Of a stretch of DNA of 64,000 bases, positions 1 to 11,809 are shown in pieces; the stretch's first letter is position 1; every line of letters begins with the position of its first letter. Source of the stretch: Oreohelix idahoensis (taxonomy: Eukaryota > Mollusca > Gastropoda > Stylommatophora > Oreohelicidae); NCBI GenBank assembly GCA_024509875.1, contig JAMPIV010019084.1, positions 159,001-223,000 on the forward strand. The letters run 5' to 3'. Below the pieces are notes generated by a model. It made no database searches, was not told the DNA's origin, and worked only from the letters and a program-made list of their open reading frames with translations. Made by a program: the position numbers and the translations under genes.

Positions 1-1336
1 TTTCAGTAAGGTGTATGGCCTCCTCTGGCCTCTATCAGAGAACAACATCTCCTTGACATGGATCCGATTAGCCGTTGGATCTGTTGTTGTGGGATGGCTG
101 CCCACTCTTCCCGCAGTCCAAGAGACAACTGTCTGAGATTGGCTGGAGCCACGTCTCGCTGGCGGAGTCGTCTGTCGAGTTCATCCCATAAGTGTTCTAT
201 GGGGTTCATGTCTGATGACATGGCTGGCCACGGAATGGTCTGGACGTTGTTGTCAGCAAGGAACTGGGTGGTGAGTTGTGCCACATGAGGTCGAGCGTTA
301 TCCTGCTGAAAAATCGACCCTAGTGCAGACAGAAGTGGAAGGACGTGAGGACGAAGAATTTCAGCGACGTATCGTTGGACATTCAGGCGTCCTTCAATTT
401 GTACCAGGTCACTTCTTCCCATGAAGTTGATCGCCCCCCCCAACATCAGTACACCTCCACCACCCCGTGGAAAAGCCTCATCAACGCTGATATGGGCGTA
501 GCGCTTATGGACTCTGCGGTAAACTTTTCTCCGTCTATGTGTCGCTGGAGCACAAAAAATGATTCATCACTAAACCAAACCCGTCTCCAGTCATTCCCAA
601 CGGTCCATTGACGATGCAGGCTTGCCCACTGCAGTCGGTTCTGGCGATGCTGGTCCGTAAGAACAGGACCTCTGTAGGGTCTTCTAGCCCAAAGATCAGA
701 GTCGTACAGCCAGTACCTGACCGTTTGATCTGAAATTCGACGAGCTGCTGACATTGACTGGACTGTGGAGGACGCAGATGCAAGTCGATTCCTGAGGTGA
801 CGCAGCCGTATGAAGAGGTCTTCGGCAGGAGTTGTGACTCTGGGTCTTCCACTGCGCGGCCGGTCTGCCACTGAGCCAGTTTCTTGAAATCGCCTCCAAG
901 GCGACTAATGGGGCTTCTAACCACATTAAATTGTCTGGCCACTACACTTTGTGACTGTCCAGTCTGTAAACGTCCAATGATGATGAGTCGTTGTTCTGTA
1001 GTGAGATGAGCCATACTTGCGCATTGAATTTTTTCAACTGAATTTATTCGAGGAGCGTCAATCTTTTATAGGCATTCAATAATATGGTCAGAGAGTTTTG
1101 TGTTCAGTAGGTTTCACGGAATTCTCATGAACCTGTCACGAGTTATTGTCAAAAATGTTGTTTTGACCTTGACCTCTTTCATGACCTCACGAATCATGAG
1201 GTGAGTACAATTCAGGTAACCACGAGAAGTTAATGACCAGGTGGACACAGTCGATAGGTTGACTGATGTCCAATCAGCGAATATCTTTTATAAAAATAAC
1301 ACCAAAAAAGTTGCGTTTCTTTTTTTGAACAGTATA
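1..1336 (-). mobile_element. Tc1/mariner DNA transposon, 3' end outside window
   Basis: The element runs leftward out of the window. Its upstream terminus is probably the T-rich segment ending GAACAGTA beside a TA at about 1333-1336, as expected for Tc1-like elements that duplicate TA. About 320 bases without a gene separate that end from the transposase start at 1014. The opposite terminal repeat is not present, so completeness cannot be judged. A very similar end, GAGCAGTATA, recurs at 4231-4250. Confidence 0.7.
3..1014 (-). pseudogene. Tc1-like DD34E transposase, frameshifted
   Basis: This encoded a cut-and-paste transposase that binds the terminal repeats and inserts at TA. Reading begins at 1014 with an N-terminal helix-turn-helix region (MAHLTTEQRLIIIGRLQTGQ). 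It moves to another frame near 871, where the GRPRVTT linker sits, and changes frame again near 446. The catalytic triad is recognisable: the first Asp in VWFSDESF, the second in QQDNARPH, and the Glu in NPIEHLW. The last two are 34 residues apart, which fits DD34E. The catalytic residues survive, but the reading frame is broken at least twice, so the copy is inactive unless the breaks are sequencing errors. Family assignment is firm; the subfamily is not resolved. Confidence 0.88.
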
Positions 1337-1445
1337 TTTTCTGGCAATGTGTGACGTCGGGAATAAAACAGACAGACATTCGTACTGTGAATGAAGGTAA
1401 AATAATAAAGATATATTTATTGTTTGAAAGAGAAAAGACAGACAT

Positions 1446-1521
1446 CAGAGAGGGAGAGAGAGAATGAGAGAGATTTAGAGAGGAGAGAGAGAGAGAGAGA
1501 GAGATGAGAGAGAGGAGGGAG

Positions 1522-1570
<49 letters not shown>
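1446..1570. repeat. GA-rich microsatellite
   Basis: An imperfect (GA)n tract of about 125 bp, purine-rich on the plus strand. The open frame across it on the minus strand is only a Leu/Ser run created by the repeat. Confidence 0.95.
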
Positions 1571-2519
1571 GCAGAGTAGAAACATTTTTTTTAAACAAAT
1601 CTTGTCGGAATATTTACTTACTTATATTTTCAGTCCACTGCTGTTGTGAAGGGTAGTGGAGACCTGAAGTTTGCATTATTGCGTGTGCTATTGGCTGCTG
1701 TGAGCTAGTGTTAGATTCTGTCAAGTTCTCTGTCCGTACATGCCTCTTGGTTTTCAGTGTGCTCTGAAACCAGATCTTTTACTGTTGTAGGCCCGTAGTG
1801 GTGGTAACTGATCGGGTTCGAACGAACGAACGAACTTTATTTTCGAAGGGTTAAGAATTGGGCGTGCAGGCCCGTCTAACATTCTGCCCTTTCACTCTCA
1901 TTAATCTTGCATACTATATCCTTTTATTCCCACATATTACTTTAAGCATTAATTTAAAGGCATGCAACATTATAAAGTTAACATAACAGCATTTATTTAC
2001 AGTATACAATCATAATAAAAAATGAGTAGGTTTTTTTTTTTTAAATAAACAAGATAGTGACTAAAGAAAAATAATAATAATAAATATAAAATAAAATAAT
2101 ATAAACAAAACAATAAATAAACAAATTATGTATATCGACACTAACTTATGCGGTCAAAACGTTTACAAGTAATCTGTATTTTTGAATGTGTCATCAATCG
2201 TCAATACAAAAATTACAAAAACACATTTTCGCTTACATCCATACATTCTTGGTGGAAAATGAAATAATAATAATAACACTTTCTTACGCACTTCTGTAGC
2301 AGGAAAAGTCTTTCAGCAGCTTAAAAAAAATTTATATCTGCTTATTCTCATATACATCATCCCATTTAAGCAAACGAAACCATTCACATCTCTAAATTAC
2401 AGTGGTATGCGGGTACATTCTCACATACATTACATTATATAATAATATTACATGGATATAAAACAAATTATTCCCATTAAAAACGAGCGGTGAGATGGTC
2501 ATACCACTTAAATTTCTCA
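1571..2519. other. AT-rich non-coding stretch with a possible LINE tail
   Basis: No gene is visible. A short (GAAC)n run at 1817-1836 is followed by TTTATT. On the minus strand this reads as AATAAA followed by (GTTC)n, a layout seen at the 3' end of some non-LTR retrotransposons. The AT-rich sequence to about 2490 could be its 3' untranslated part, but no coding domain supports this. Confidence 0.35.
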
Positions 2520-3885
2520 TTATGTCTCTCCTTGTAACATTAATGGCTCTTCTTGTAACATTAAGGGCTCTTCTTGTAACATTAAGGGCTTTTCTTGTAA
2601 CATTAATGGCTCTTCTTGTAACACTAAGGGCTCTTCTTGTAACATCAAGGGCTTTTCTTGTAACATTAATGGCTCTCCGTGTAGCATTAATGTCTTTCAT
2701 TGTAGCATTAATGGCTCTTCTTGTAACATCAATGGCTCTCCTTGTAATATTAATGGCTCTTCTTGTAACATTAAGGGCTCTTCTTGTAACATTAATGACT
2801 CTCATTGTAACATTAATGTCTCTCATTGTAACATTAATGGTTCTCCTTGTAACATTAATGACTCCCATTGTAACATTAATGTCTCATTGTAACATTAATG
2901 GCTCTCCTTGTAACATTAATGGTTCTCCTTGTAACATTAATGGCTCTCCTTGTAACATTAACGGCTATCGTAACATCAATGATCCTCGTTGTAACATTAA
3001 TGGTCCTTCATGTAACATTAATGGTTCTCGTAACATTAATGGCTCTCCTTGTAACATTAATGGCTCTTCTTGCAACAGAAATGGTTCTCGTAACATTATT
3101 GACTCTCCTTGTAACATTAATTGCTCTTCTTGCGACACTAATGGTTCTCGTAACATTAATGACTCTCCTTGTAACATTAATGGCTTCTTGTAACATTAAT
3201 GGCTTTCGTAACATTAATGGTTCTCCTTGTAACAGTAATGGTTCTTCTTGTAACATTAATGGTTCTCGTAACATTAGTGGTCCTTTTTGAAACATTAATG
3301 GTTCTCGTAACATTAATGGCCCTCTTTGTAACATTAATGGCTCTTCTTGCAACACTAATGGTTCTCGTAACATTAATGACTATCCATGTAACATTAATGG
3401 CTTCTTGTGACATTAATGGCTTTAGTAACATTAATGGATCTCCTTGTAACAGTAATGGTTTTTCTTGTAACATTAATGGTTTCGTAACTTTAGGGGCTCT
3501 CTTTGTAACATCAATGGCTTTCCTTGTAATATTAATGGTTCTCGTAACATCAATGACCCTACTTGTAACATTAATGGCTCTTCTTGTAACATTAATCGTT
3601 CTCCTAACATTAATGGCTCTCCTTGTAACATTAATGGCTCTTCTTGCAACATTAATGGCTCTCGTAACATTAATGACTCTTCTTGTAACATTAATGGCTT
3701 TTTGTAACATTAATGTTTCTCGTAACATTAATGACTCTCCTTGTAACATTAGTGGCTCTTCTTGTAACATTAATGTTTCTCGTAACATTAATGACTCTCC
3801 TTGTAAGTTTAATGGCTCTTCTTGTAACATTAAGAGTTCTCGTAACATTAATGGCTCTCCTTGTAACATTACTGGCTCTCCTTGA
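2520..3885. repeat. 1.37 kb minisatellite, 18-21 bp units
   Basis: More than sixty tandem units follow the pattern (CTT)GTAACATTAATGGYTCT. A 21-bp form includes CTT before GTAACATT and an 18-bp form lacks it, and the two alternate in higher-order groups. Because unit lengths are multiples of three and carry few stops, long open frames appear on both strands (for example repeats of LVTLMAL, CNINGSP and MLQEEPL). These frames are a by-product of the repeat. I see no start context, signal peptide or flanking coding sequence that would make this a gene. Confidence 0.93.
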
Positions 3886-3924
3886 GCATTTCATCTCACT
3901 GGACGTGATTTTAATCAGAATACA

Positions 3925-4075
3925 ACTCGTGGAGTTGGTCGTTTTTAGTGGAGTCGGAGTCGTGGAGTTGGTTGTATTTAGTGGAGTCGGAGTTGTGAAG
4001 TAGGTCGTTTTTAGTGGAGTCATGGAGTTGGTCGTTTTTAGTGGAGTCGGAGTCGTGGAGTTGATTGGCCTTGGA
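3925..4075. repeat. Second minisatellite, GTGGAGTYGG-rich units
   Basis: Four to five imperfect units contain GTGGAGTTGGTCGTTTTTA and GTGGAGTCGGAGTC. They abut the end of the large minisatellite but have an unrelated unit, so the locus holds two independent arrays side by side. Confidence 0.8.
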
Positions 4076-4224
4076 GGTACACACACGTAACACAGTTTTG
4101 ATTTATTGTCAGATTAACAAACATTCTTTAAGCGTGCAACAAAATGCAGCAAAACTTTTTTGACTGAGTGTTCAGGTTTAAAAAAAAACAGCTTAGTTGA
4201 AATGACCTAACAATTGAAAGTGGC

Positions 4225-4250
4225 CTTTAACTTTTTTTGAGCAGTATATA
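4225..4250 (+). mobile_element. Orphan Tc1-like terminal segment
   Basis: The sequence AACTTTTTTTGAGCAGTATA matches in layout the T-run plus GAACAGTATA end of the element at 1311-1336. No transposase lies beside it. It is probably a MITE end or a deletion relic. Confidence 0.4.
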
Positions 4251-4707
4251 TTAAGAGAGAAATCTCGGGTTGAATGCATCGAAGCCTCAGATTAGTCCAT
4301 AATTTCGCTGTTTAGAGTACGCATAGAATAAAATGCACTTAGGAAAGTAAAAGACTATTAGACAGGAAGATGTAGAATAATACAGGGCGTGTTTTAAGCT
4401 TTAGATGAAGAAAACCACTCCAGGAATAACGTAGATAAATTAAATCTTAGTTTTCCTGATTTGCACACATAGGCAGATTTTACATACATTTTACAAACGC
4501 AAAACGCACGGTGGGCAGAAAACCCCTCTGACGTCCGACTCGGGCTATATATAGAACGTGATCTAAAAGGAAATGGGCCATAATAAAAATTCAAATCATA
4601 GCGAGCGGTAAAACAAGTGCTAAGGAAGAATGCCTTTGCTTACTGCATCTGAGAGCAGACCATTGTAACCATTAACAGCTCAACTGTGTGTGACTGAGGG
4701 TAAGAAA

Positions 4708-4710
<3 letters not shown>
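4251..4710. other. Non-coding, nothing recognised
   Basis: Short frames only, with no motif, repeat or element end that I can support. Confidence 0.5.

Positions 4711-4787
<77 letters not shown>
4711..4787. repeat. (TA)n microsatellite
   Basis: A perfect TA run of about 77 bp, a likely site of length polymorphism and assembly uncertainty. Confidence 0.97.
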
Positions 4788-4790
<3 letters not shown>

Positions 4791-6106
4791 AATTAAATAC
4801 AGTGTGTTAGGAAGTGTGTAGATGTGTTTTGAACTACTGTGTTAATTTCTGGAGGACTTACCAGCATGTTTATATTCAAAATAAATTGAGAGTGGTGGCA
4901 AAAGTGTGTCTGTAGGTTTAGAAAAGCATTAAAAGAAATATTTCTTGATGGAATGACACACACACCAGGAACGTAAGGAAGGATGAAAGCGATTGTTTTA
5001 CTGGATTGTTTAAGCTATTACTTAGTAGTTTATACAGGACTTAATCATTGTATGGAGGCGGAACATAAACAAATGGCTTTAACTAAGGATTTAGAGGGAA
5101 ATTGTAGTTACAGTGAACTGGAATTGGTTGCTGCTTCTATCCTATGTCCTGTGTATCTGCTAGCACCCTGTCTGAAACTGTCTATCAACCTCAACCTTTG
5201 CATTAGTGGGATAGTGATGGAAAATATAGGAGTTGCCTCTAATTCGTTTCAGGTTATATCCTGTAAATCCAACTACACATAATAAAGTCATCCATTATTG
5301 GGAGAACTCCTGATGCAAGTCCCTTGTGAGTTCAGAGGGCAAATCAGCTAATACCTAATGCCTGGAGGAAGATCAGTAACTGTACTTCCAGGACCAAAGT
5401 CGAACCAGATTCATTCTACAGATGAGTGAAAAACAAGACCACGTTTGAGTATCCCAGTCACACCAAGAGTATTGACAGTAATTATATGATGACCCATGTT
5501 GGGCATTGTTAAATCCAGTGATAACCTCTTACAAATTCAGAGCCCTTTGATAATTTTTGTGGAACCATATTCCAAGTGCTTATTTATTTAATTCTGTAAA
5601 TTGAAGGTGATTTTCGTTAAAGATTTTCAAGAAGAATATAAGAACTGTACAAATAAATTGTAAATATTTACCAACAAACTTACTTAGTTATTTAAGTTGA
5701 GTTCAAGTTCTTGTTGGTAGATAATTTAGTTAATCCCCTAGCAGAGTCAATAATAATAATAATATAATCATAGAAGGATTTTGAGAGGGAGCCCATAGGA
5801 ATCTAGGAACATATAATATCATCTTACCTAGAAAGTTATACAGCTTAATCCTACCTTTGATGTCGATACACCCTTATTCTTTTCAGAAAAAGGGCGTATT
5901 TCTTATAAGACTAGTCTCTTATATGGCACTATCCTGGTATCACTTGATACAACTATTTGTCCAGGAGATCTTATAATTTCAATAACCAATCTACCCTCTC
6001 GTGACAACAATAGAACTTTGGCAACGTGAATTCAATACCGGATCTTAGTTATATTTTGTAAATAACATTTTCCCAAAACATACTTGTATGTCTTTTTTCT
6101 CATTTT
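4788..6106. other. Non-coding, one unsupported 99-codon frame
   Basis: A 99-codon frame at 4983-5282 on the plus strand starts with ATG and has a hydrophobic opening segment, but it matches no family I know and has no neighbouring exons or promoter. An AATAAA at 5281-5286 directly follows its stop. The rest is AT-rich and unremarkable. Confidence 0.3.
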
Positions 6107-6293
6107 TGGTGTGCGAGGCTTCTTAAGATGATGTTAAGGTGTGCGAAGCTTCCTAGGATGATGTTAAGGTGTGCGAGGCTTCTTAAGATGATGTTAAGGT
6201 GTGCGAGGCTTCTTAAGATGATGTTAAGGTGTGCGAGGCTTCTTAAGATGATGTTAAGGTGTGCGAGGCTTCTTAAGATGATGTTAGTGTGTG
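6107..6293. repeat. 30-bp minisatellite, about six copies
   Basis: Units of exactly 30 bp contain GGTGTGCGAGGCTTCTTAAG and then ATGATGTTAA. The copies are nearly identical except for one change in the second copy and a degenerate last copy, which suggests recent expansion. Confidence 0.95.
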
Positions 6294-7110
<817 letters not shown>

Positions 7111-7475
7111 CGGAGCAATTTCTTGTAGACCAGCGGTTCTTAACCATTTCTTTACCACGGACCCCCTTTAAATATCTTTTGTTGCCGCGGACCACCAAGA
7201 CTTAACTCAAGATTTAAAACCCTAAAGTGCAACAAATATTTATTTAAAGTTGCTCATCAAGGGTCTTCAAATTTGGAGTGAAGGGAGAAATAAGTAAATG
7301 CCCACACTCCTATTATAATATTTTTATTGGTCATACCAGTATCGATACAAATTTAAAATAATAATAAAAGTATCTGAACACCGAACCATGGCCTAGTATT
7401 ACTTGTCAATTTTAATTAATTAATTAATGAGAAGGTATGTGCTGCATTTCACTTACAAGCCGTGTTATATCGGGC

Positions 7476-9428
7476 CTAATAGCTGAAACTTGTATTCTGA
7501 GTTCTGGCTACGTTTTTCAAACGGTTTCTATACTTATTTTTAAGATAAACGCGAGCAGAGAATGATTTTTCATACAAGTATGTCGTTACGAAAGGCATCA
7601 ATACTTTCATAGCCCTCTCCAATAGTTCCGGAAAATCTGCTTGTAAGTGAGCCCAGAAATTTGGAAGGGACTGTTCCTTGAACTGCAATTTCAGAGCACC
7701 ATCCTTGGATATTTCTATGAGCTTGTCTTCCTCTGCTGCTGTGAGCCCCTCTAGTTCATACACATTAACTGAAAATGGATCTCTAATCCAGTTTTTGCTT
7801 GCATCAGGAACAAGAATATATTCACGGAAGCTATGCTGCAAATCTTTAACATGCCGTGCGATCAGTGATGTGTCCTCCTCAGACAACTCTTCATCGATAG
7901 AACCAAGACAATTTGTGAGGTTTGAAAATGTCTCATAGTTCCGGTTCGACCGGCGATGATGCACAATTCCAACTTTGTCATCATTGCTTCGATCTTGTCT
8001 TAAACTTGAAAAACTGTAACTTTTTCTCCCTGAAGATTTAAGTTGAGCATCTTTAAATGGGTGAAGATATCCGACAGATATGCTTATTTTAGGGATAGCC
8101 AACGCAGTGTAGCAAACGTAGATGGTGTTCACTGTCCATATCTTTGCAAAGCTGCTCAAAAAGTCTTGAATTCAGTGATTTGCTTTTTATAAGATTGAAA
8201 ATTTTGACTGATTCATTTAAGGTCTGTCTTAGTTTTTCTGGTATCTTCTTAGCAACTAGAGCTTCCCTCTGTATGCAGCTATGGTACCAAGTCACCGACT
8301 GTAAGATTTCCTTAATCCGAACTACAAGTCCAGTAAGCTTTCCATACACTGCTTGTGCCCCGTCTGTGCTAATTCCACGCATTTCAACCAATCCATGTCA
8401 TGAGATGTTATAAACTCGTTTAAGCTGTTAAATGGGAGCTGCGCTGGTGTAATGGCTACAACGTTGTACTGGCGACCAGGTGTTCATGGTTCAAACCCGG
8501 CCGTCGGCGTTTGAAGAAATGTTTACGACCGGAAATTTGACTGAATAACCTGAACGGTTCCTGCACATAAATCCCGTGTGGATGGGAAGGAGCGAAGCTC
8601 CTGACCGGGTTGGAAGGAAAGTCCACTGACCCCCCAGCCTCGCAATGACATGTCATTGGGCCGAAAGAGCTGGAAAGCTCGAGTGCCGCTGGTTAAAAAA
8701 AAAAAAAAAAAAAGCTGTTAAATACTTCTTCAGCTGTAGTGTGTACCAACGAGGAGATGAACAGTAAGTCTTCGAAAATATTTCTCTCGTGCTCATATCT
8801 AACGTAGCACAATAAGGTCGCTTTGTTTGTTATGTCTGTTCTTTCGTCCAGTTGCAGAGCAAAATAGGGGGACATGTGAATTCTTTCTAAAGTGTTCCTT
8901 GATATTGGCTGACAAACCGTCGATTCTCTTATTAACTGTGTCATTTGACAAAGGTATTAGAAAATATGATTTTTACAAAAGGTAATATAAGTTCTTCGGC
9001 TATTGTGTGCGGTTTTCCGGTTTTTGCTATTAATTGAGAAACTTCAAATGAGGCCCTCACTGAATTTTCATTGTTACAACCAGTTGCAGTCTTTCTATTA
9101 CCATTTTCTTACTTTCCCGAAGCTCCTGCTCCATACTTTTGAAAAAATCAATGCCCTTTGTGGTATTTTCTTTATGTTTAATATCGAGATGTCTTCGCAA
9201 TTTTGACGGTTTCATGACCTCGTTGGACAATATATCGTAACATAACATACACTGTGGTAGTTGCTTGTCTTCTGCGCCTGTACACGTGAAGCCAATCGAC
9301 AGATATTCCTTGCTATAACGGCGGCACTGTTTAAGATGACTGGAAGAAGCTTCATTTTGCTTTGAACAGGATGCACCCTCATCAACATCATCAGTACTTT
9401 TACGTTTCAAATTCAGCCAGCTATCCAC
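7476..9428 (-). pseudogene. hAT transposase with BED zinc finger, multiply broken
   Basis: The transposase has a DNA-binding BED finger followed by an RNase-H-like catalytic core. The first block (9428-9057) has the finger CMLCYDILSNEVMKPSKL followed by HLDIKH. The second (8944-8724) holds the first catalytic Asp in FALQLDERTD. After the SINE, 8391-8089 holds STDGAQAVYG, the second Asp region. The last block (8159-7476) ends with the dimerisation-type tail PFVTTYLYEKSFSA and KYRNRL. Several frameshifts, the SINE and probable small deletions separate the blocks. Vertebrate genes such as ZBED5 derive from this lineage, but nothing here suggests domestication. Confidence 0.85.
8433..8711 (+). 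mobile_element. tRNA-derived SINE with poly(A) tail
   Basis: The head carries RNA polymerase III box A (TGGTGTAATGG) and box B (GGTTCAAACCC) in the right order. The tail is a 16-18 base A-run ending at about 8711. A perfect 12-bp target duplication, AAGCTGTTAAAT, flanks it at 8421-8432 and 8712-8723, which fixes both ends. It sits inside the hAT transposase, so it is younger than that element. The 3' part lacks any LINE tail that I recognise. Confidence 0.93.
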
Positions 9429-9589
9429 CCTGAGGCTCAGCTAAAATGTATTGTCACGAAATTCACCGCGATAACATCGAAAGGTCACTTTACCCAACAA
9501 TAACCGAACGCTTTTAATTCGCAGAAATCGAAGAAGGAACTGGAGATACTCGTAGATACACATCTCCACCCAATCAACAATCCTGATGA

Positions 9590-10060
9590 CTGTTGAGGAT
9601 TGTTTCATGCTTACAGGCATTTGGATTTGAGCTCGATCCGAATGACTGTATCATGGAACACCTCAAAAGAATAGAGATATATCTCATCGACCGATGTCGA
9701 TGATTGTTGCATGTGTGCAGGCATTTGAGTTTGGCCGACTCGAATTGCTGCACCATGGAACATCGCAATTGAATATAGTAACGACATAGTATGCATATCA
9801 CTATGCATGACGCGTATGTCTTGGTAACGTCATTCGACTTGTGGGCTTCGGCCCCAACGGCAGTGTTTGAAATGCGTGGCATCGCCACTATGGATTGTGT
9901 GGCATAGCCACTATATATTCGACTTGTGGGTTTTGACCCGAACGGCAGTGTGTTTCAGATGTGTGGCCATTGCCACTTATATTGTGTGGTATAACCACTT
10001 AGAAAGTGTGTGGCGTCGTCCACTTATTAATTGTGTGGCTGGAAAGCCAATTGAGCAGTG
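9590..10060. other. Array of tandem stem-loops, possible structured RNA
   Basis: Two 95-bp repeats (about 9590-9685 and 9690-9785) each hold a stem of 8-9 bp (arms 9618-9626/9636-9644 and 9723-9730/9738-9745). Two 85-bp repeats (about 9835-9919 and 9920-10000) each hold three hairpins: GGG[C/T]-loop-[G/A]CCC, then two GTGG[C/T]-loop-[G/A]CCAC. Further hairpins lie at 10010-10023 and 10036-10049, and AATAAA follows at 10070. Several stems differ between copies by paired changes that keep the base pairing. No protein is encoded. It may be part of an LTR or untranslated leader of an unidentified element, or a non-coding RNA. Confidence 0.6.
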
Positions 10061-10139
10061 TATTTCGTGAATAAAACGTAAGTCGTATTGTTACTAACGC
10101 AGTTTGCATAATTATGGCAGATTAGCCAGGCATGGTATG

Positions 10140-10352
10140 CCAAAGGAACATTATGGTACTAGCAATAGTGTAAGACTAGTATAGATAGATATTATACAGC
10201 TAGCGGCAAGCGTAAGCCTAGTGTAACGGACATTAGACGACTAGCAGTAGACGTAAGCCTAGCGTAAGAAGTGTATTATAAAACTAGCAGGATAATTAAG
10301 TCTAGTGCAAAAGGCTATTGTATAAACTAGCGACGGGAGCAAGTCTAGTTAG
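10140..10352. repeat. 42-bp tandem repeat with CTAG dyads, five copies
   Basis: Copies start at about 10158, 10199, 10240, 10283 and 10326 with spacing of 41-43 bp. Each has the form RCTAGC, about 12 bases ending TAAG or CAAG, then CTAGY, so that each can fold as a short stem. Divergence between copies is substantial, unlike the recent 30-bp array at 6107. Confidence 0.75.
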
Positions 10353-10722
10353 CCTCTGAATTTATGCCAAAGGACATTGGCCGTTAAAAGGAACTGACCT
10401 CTAACCATAACTCTAGATAGAGATTAATGAACATGTGTTAATGAAATAATGAGAACTCTTACAGATCGTACATGAATGTGATGTGACTTTTGTTCCCATG
10501 TAGTTGGTGTCTGCTCATGAAATGAAAATATTAATTAAATATTTTGAGTCGTCAAAATCACGGTCTTATCAACTGAAGTATTCGGAGTTGAGTTGAATGC
10601 TGTTTACCTTCAACTAATCATGACCAGTGATGATTAATGTCTTAAAACACTGCATCTCACACTGCTAATATAATCAATAAGACAAGAGACTAATACAGGT
10701 CAGTCAAGGGACGAATATTTAA
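10353..10722. other. Non-coding, nothing recognised
   Basis: No open frame, repeat or element end that I can support. Confidence 0.4.
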
Positions 10723-10989
10723 TATGAAACATGTTCAGCAGATAATGCATCACACGGGTTAAGCAGACAAGATCGATACCAACGAACAGTATTACGGAAT
10801 CCTACAAAAGCGATAAGAACCCGAAGGACTTCGACTCTAGAAACAGAATACGCATATAACAACTTGGTCATCCTCAACAGACTAGGAGTCATCGAAGCAC
10901 CCATAACATACTGGGGTCCCGAGTCCATAACAATGACAACCCCAGTGTTTACTCCAGAAGATGCCACACTACTTCCACTCCAGATCTAG
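10723..10989 (+). pseudogene. Unrecognised retroelement-like frame
   Basis: An 88-codon stop-free frame without ATG begins near 10723 and ends at TAG 10987-10989. Its start reads CSADNASHGLSR, which resembles the ADxxSRGL stretch after RNase H in BEL/Pao or Gypsy polyproteins. The rest matches nothing I recognise. Assignment is tentative. Confidence 0.25.
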
Positions 10990-11029
10990 CCTTTTCTACA
11001 GGAGATACCATACACAAAATAGACAGACA

Positions 11030-11244
11030 TTAGCTTGATCAGCTAGCAGGTAGTGACCATAAACCAATAAAGCTGGTCATAAATATGGAATTTGTTCCCC
11101 AAGAAGTAAAACTACTTCATCGATGGAACTACAAACAAGCTGACTGGGACAAGTTTTCAATGTTGTCAGACAGGTTTTGTGAAACCATTAACAGACAACA
11201 CAGCAATGTGAAGACAATGATCGAAAGCCTAAACATGAACCAAT
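11030..11244 (+). pseudogene. LINE endonuclease fragment (SDHKPI motif)
   Basis: At 11052-11069 the plus strand encodes SDHKPI, the histidine-containing active-site motif at the end of apurinic-type LINE endonucleases. The same frame continues through LHRWNYKQADWDKFSML, which fits the linker downstream of that domain. The frame is cut at 11245 by the repeat starting TGTCAGG. Upstream endonuclease motifs are degraded. Clade cannot be assigned. Confidence 0.5.
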
Positions 11245-11560
11245 TGTCAGGAACAAATTTACTATGGTTGCACCACTGCAGTGTGGATTTATAATAACAA
11301 TTATAAGCTCGTTCTTCCAGAAGTATAACCTCACAACAATTGCTGACATAAGTAATTAACACCTTCTACAGGTACTTACCTTTATTACTATGCACAACTC
11401 AATATGGCCTCACACGGCCGATAAACGAATCAATACAATAATGAAATGCCAATGTAACTTGTCTCAACAGCTTAATCTATCAGTATCATACATGACAGTA
11501 CGACCTACACTGAAACACTGCAATAAATATCGCTCACCTTGAGCGGCAAAAATGCGCCAA
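11245..11560 (-). mobile_element. Terminal-repeat family C, copy 1
   Basis: The block from TGTCAGGAAC to GAGCGGCAAAAA recurs, split in two, at 27869-27964 and 30419-30622. On the minus strand it carries a polyadenylation-type signal (GTAATAAAGG in copy 2) and ends CCTGACA, consistent with an LTR. It could be the LTR of the Gypsy remnant that follows at 11810-13027, but no primer-binding site proves this. Confidence 0.5.
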
Positions 11561-11809
11561 AATACATAAATTCAAAGCATAACATTTTGCACAAACATGG
11601 TATTAACATTTGAAAACCACCTCCTTAGTCACTCTCACCAAATTATTAGCTGTACAGAACAACTTATATTCTATCAGGATAGTACTGGTGGCGTGGGTCA
11701 GACTCTACAGTTCGGTTCACGTTAACCGAAACACCCTAACTGAACGCGAACCCAATAACTATCCCTTGCTATTGCTGGACTATCAGTAGGTGGTTATGAA
11801 GCAACGACA
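11561..11809. other. Spacer without recognised content
   Basis: Contains TTCGGTT, ACGTT, AACCGAA near 11712-11732, a short dyad. Nothing else is supported. Confidence 0.3.

Larger units (their letters stand above)
7131..9428 (-). mobile_element. hAT DNA transposon (ZBED5-like lineage), decayed
   Basis: The left end starts CAGCGGTTCTTAACC and continues ACCACGGACCCCC, the usual look of this hAT group's inverted termini. The transposase reads leftward from 9428 to 7476. I could not find the matching inverted end upstream of 9428, so that side is probably lost. A SINE is inserted at 8433-8711. Confidence 0.75.

Noticed and set aside
1230..1598. Leu/Ser-rich 122-codon frame on the minus strand
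   Set aside because: Most of it translates the (GA)n microsatellite.
2392..4093. Many long open frames on both strands rich in Leu/Val/Thr/Met or Asn/Ser/Gly
   Set aside because: They are frames of the 18-21 bp and neighbouring minisatellites; all frames are open because the unit length is a multiple of three.
4983..5282. 99-codon ATG frame as a host gene
   Set aside because: No homology, exon structure or supporting context that I can see.
8433..8520. Functional tRNA gene
   Set aside because: Boxes A and B are present but the acceptor stem does not pair and the sequence continues into a SINE body with a tail and target duplication.
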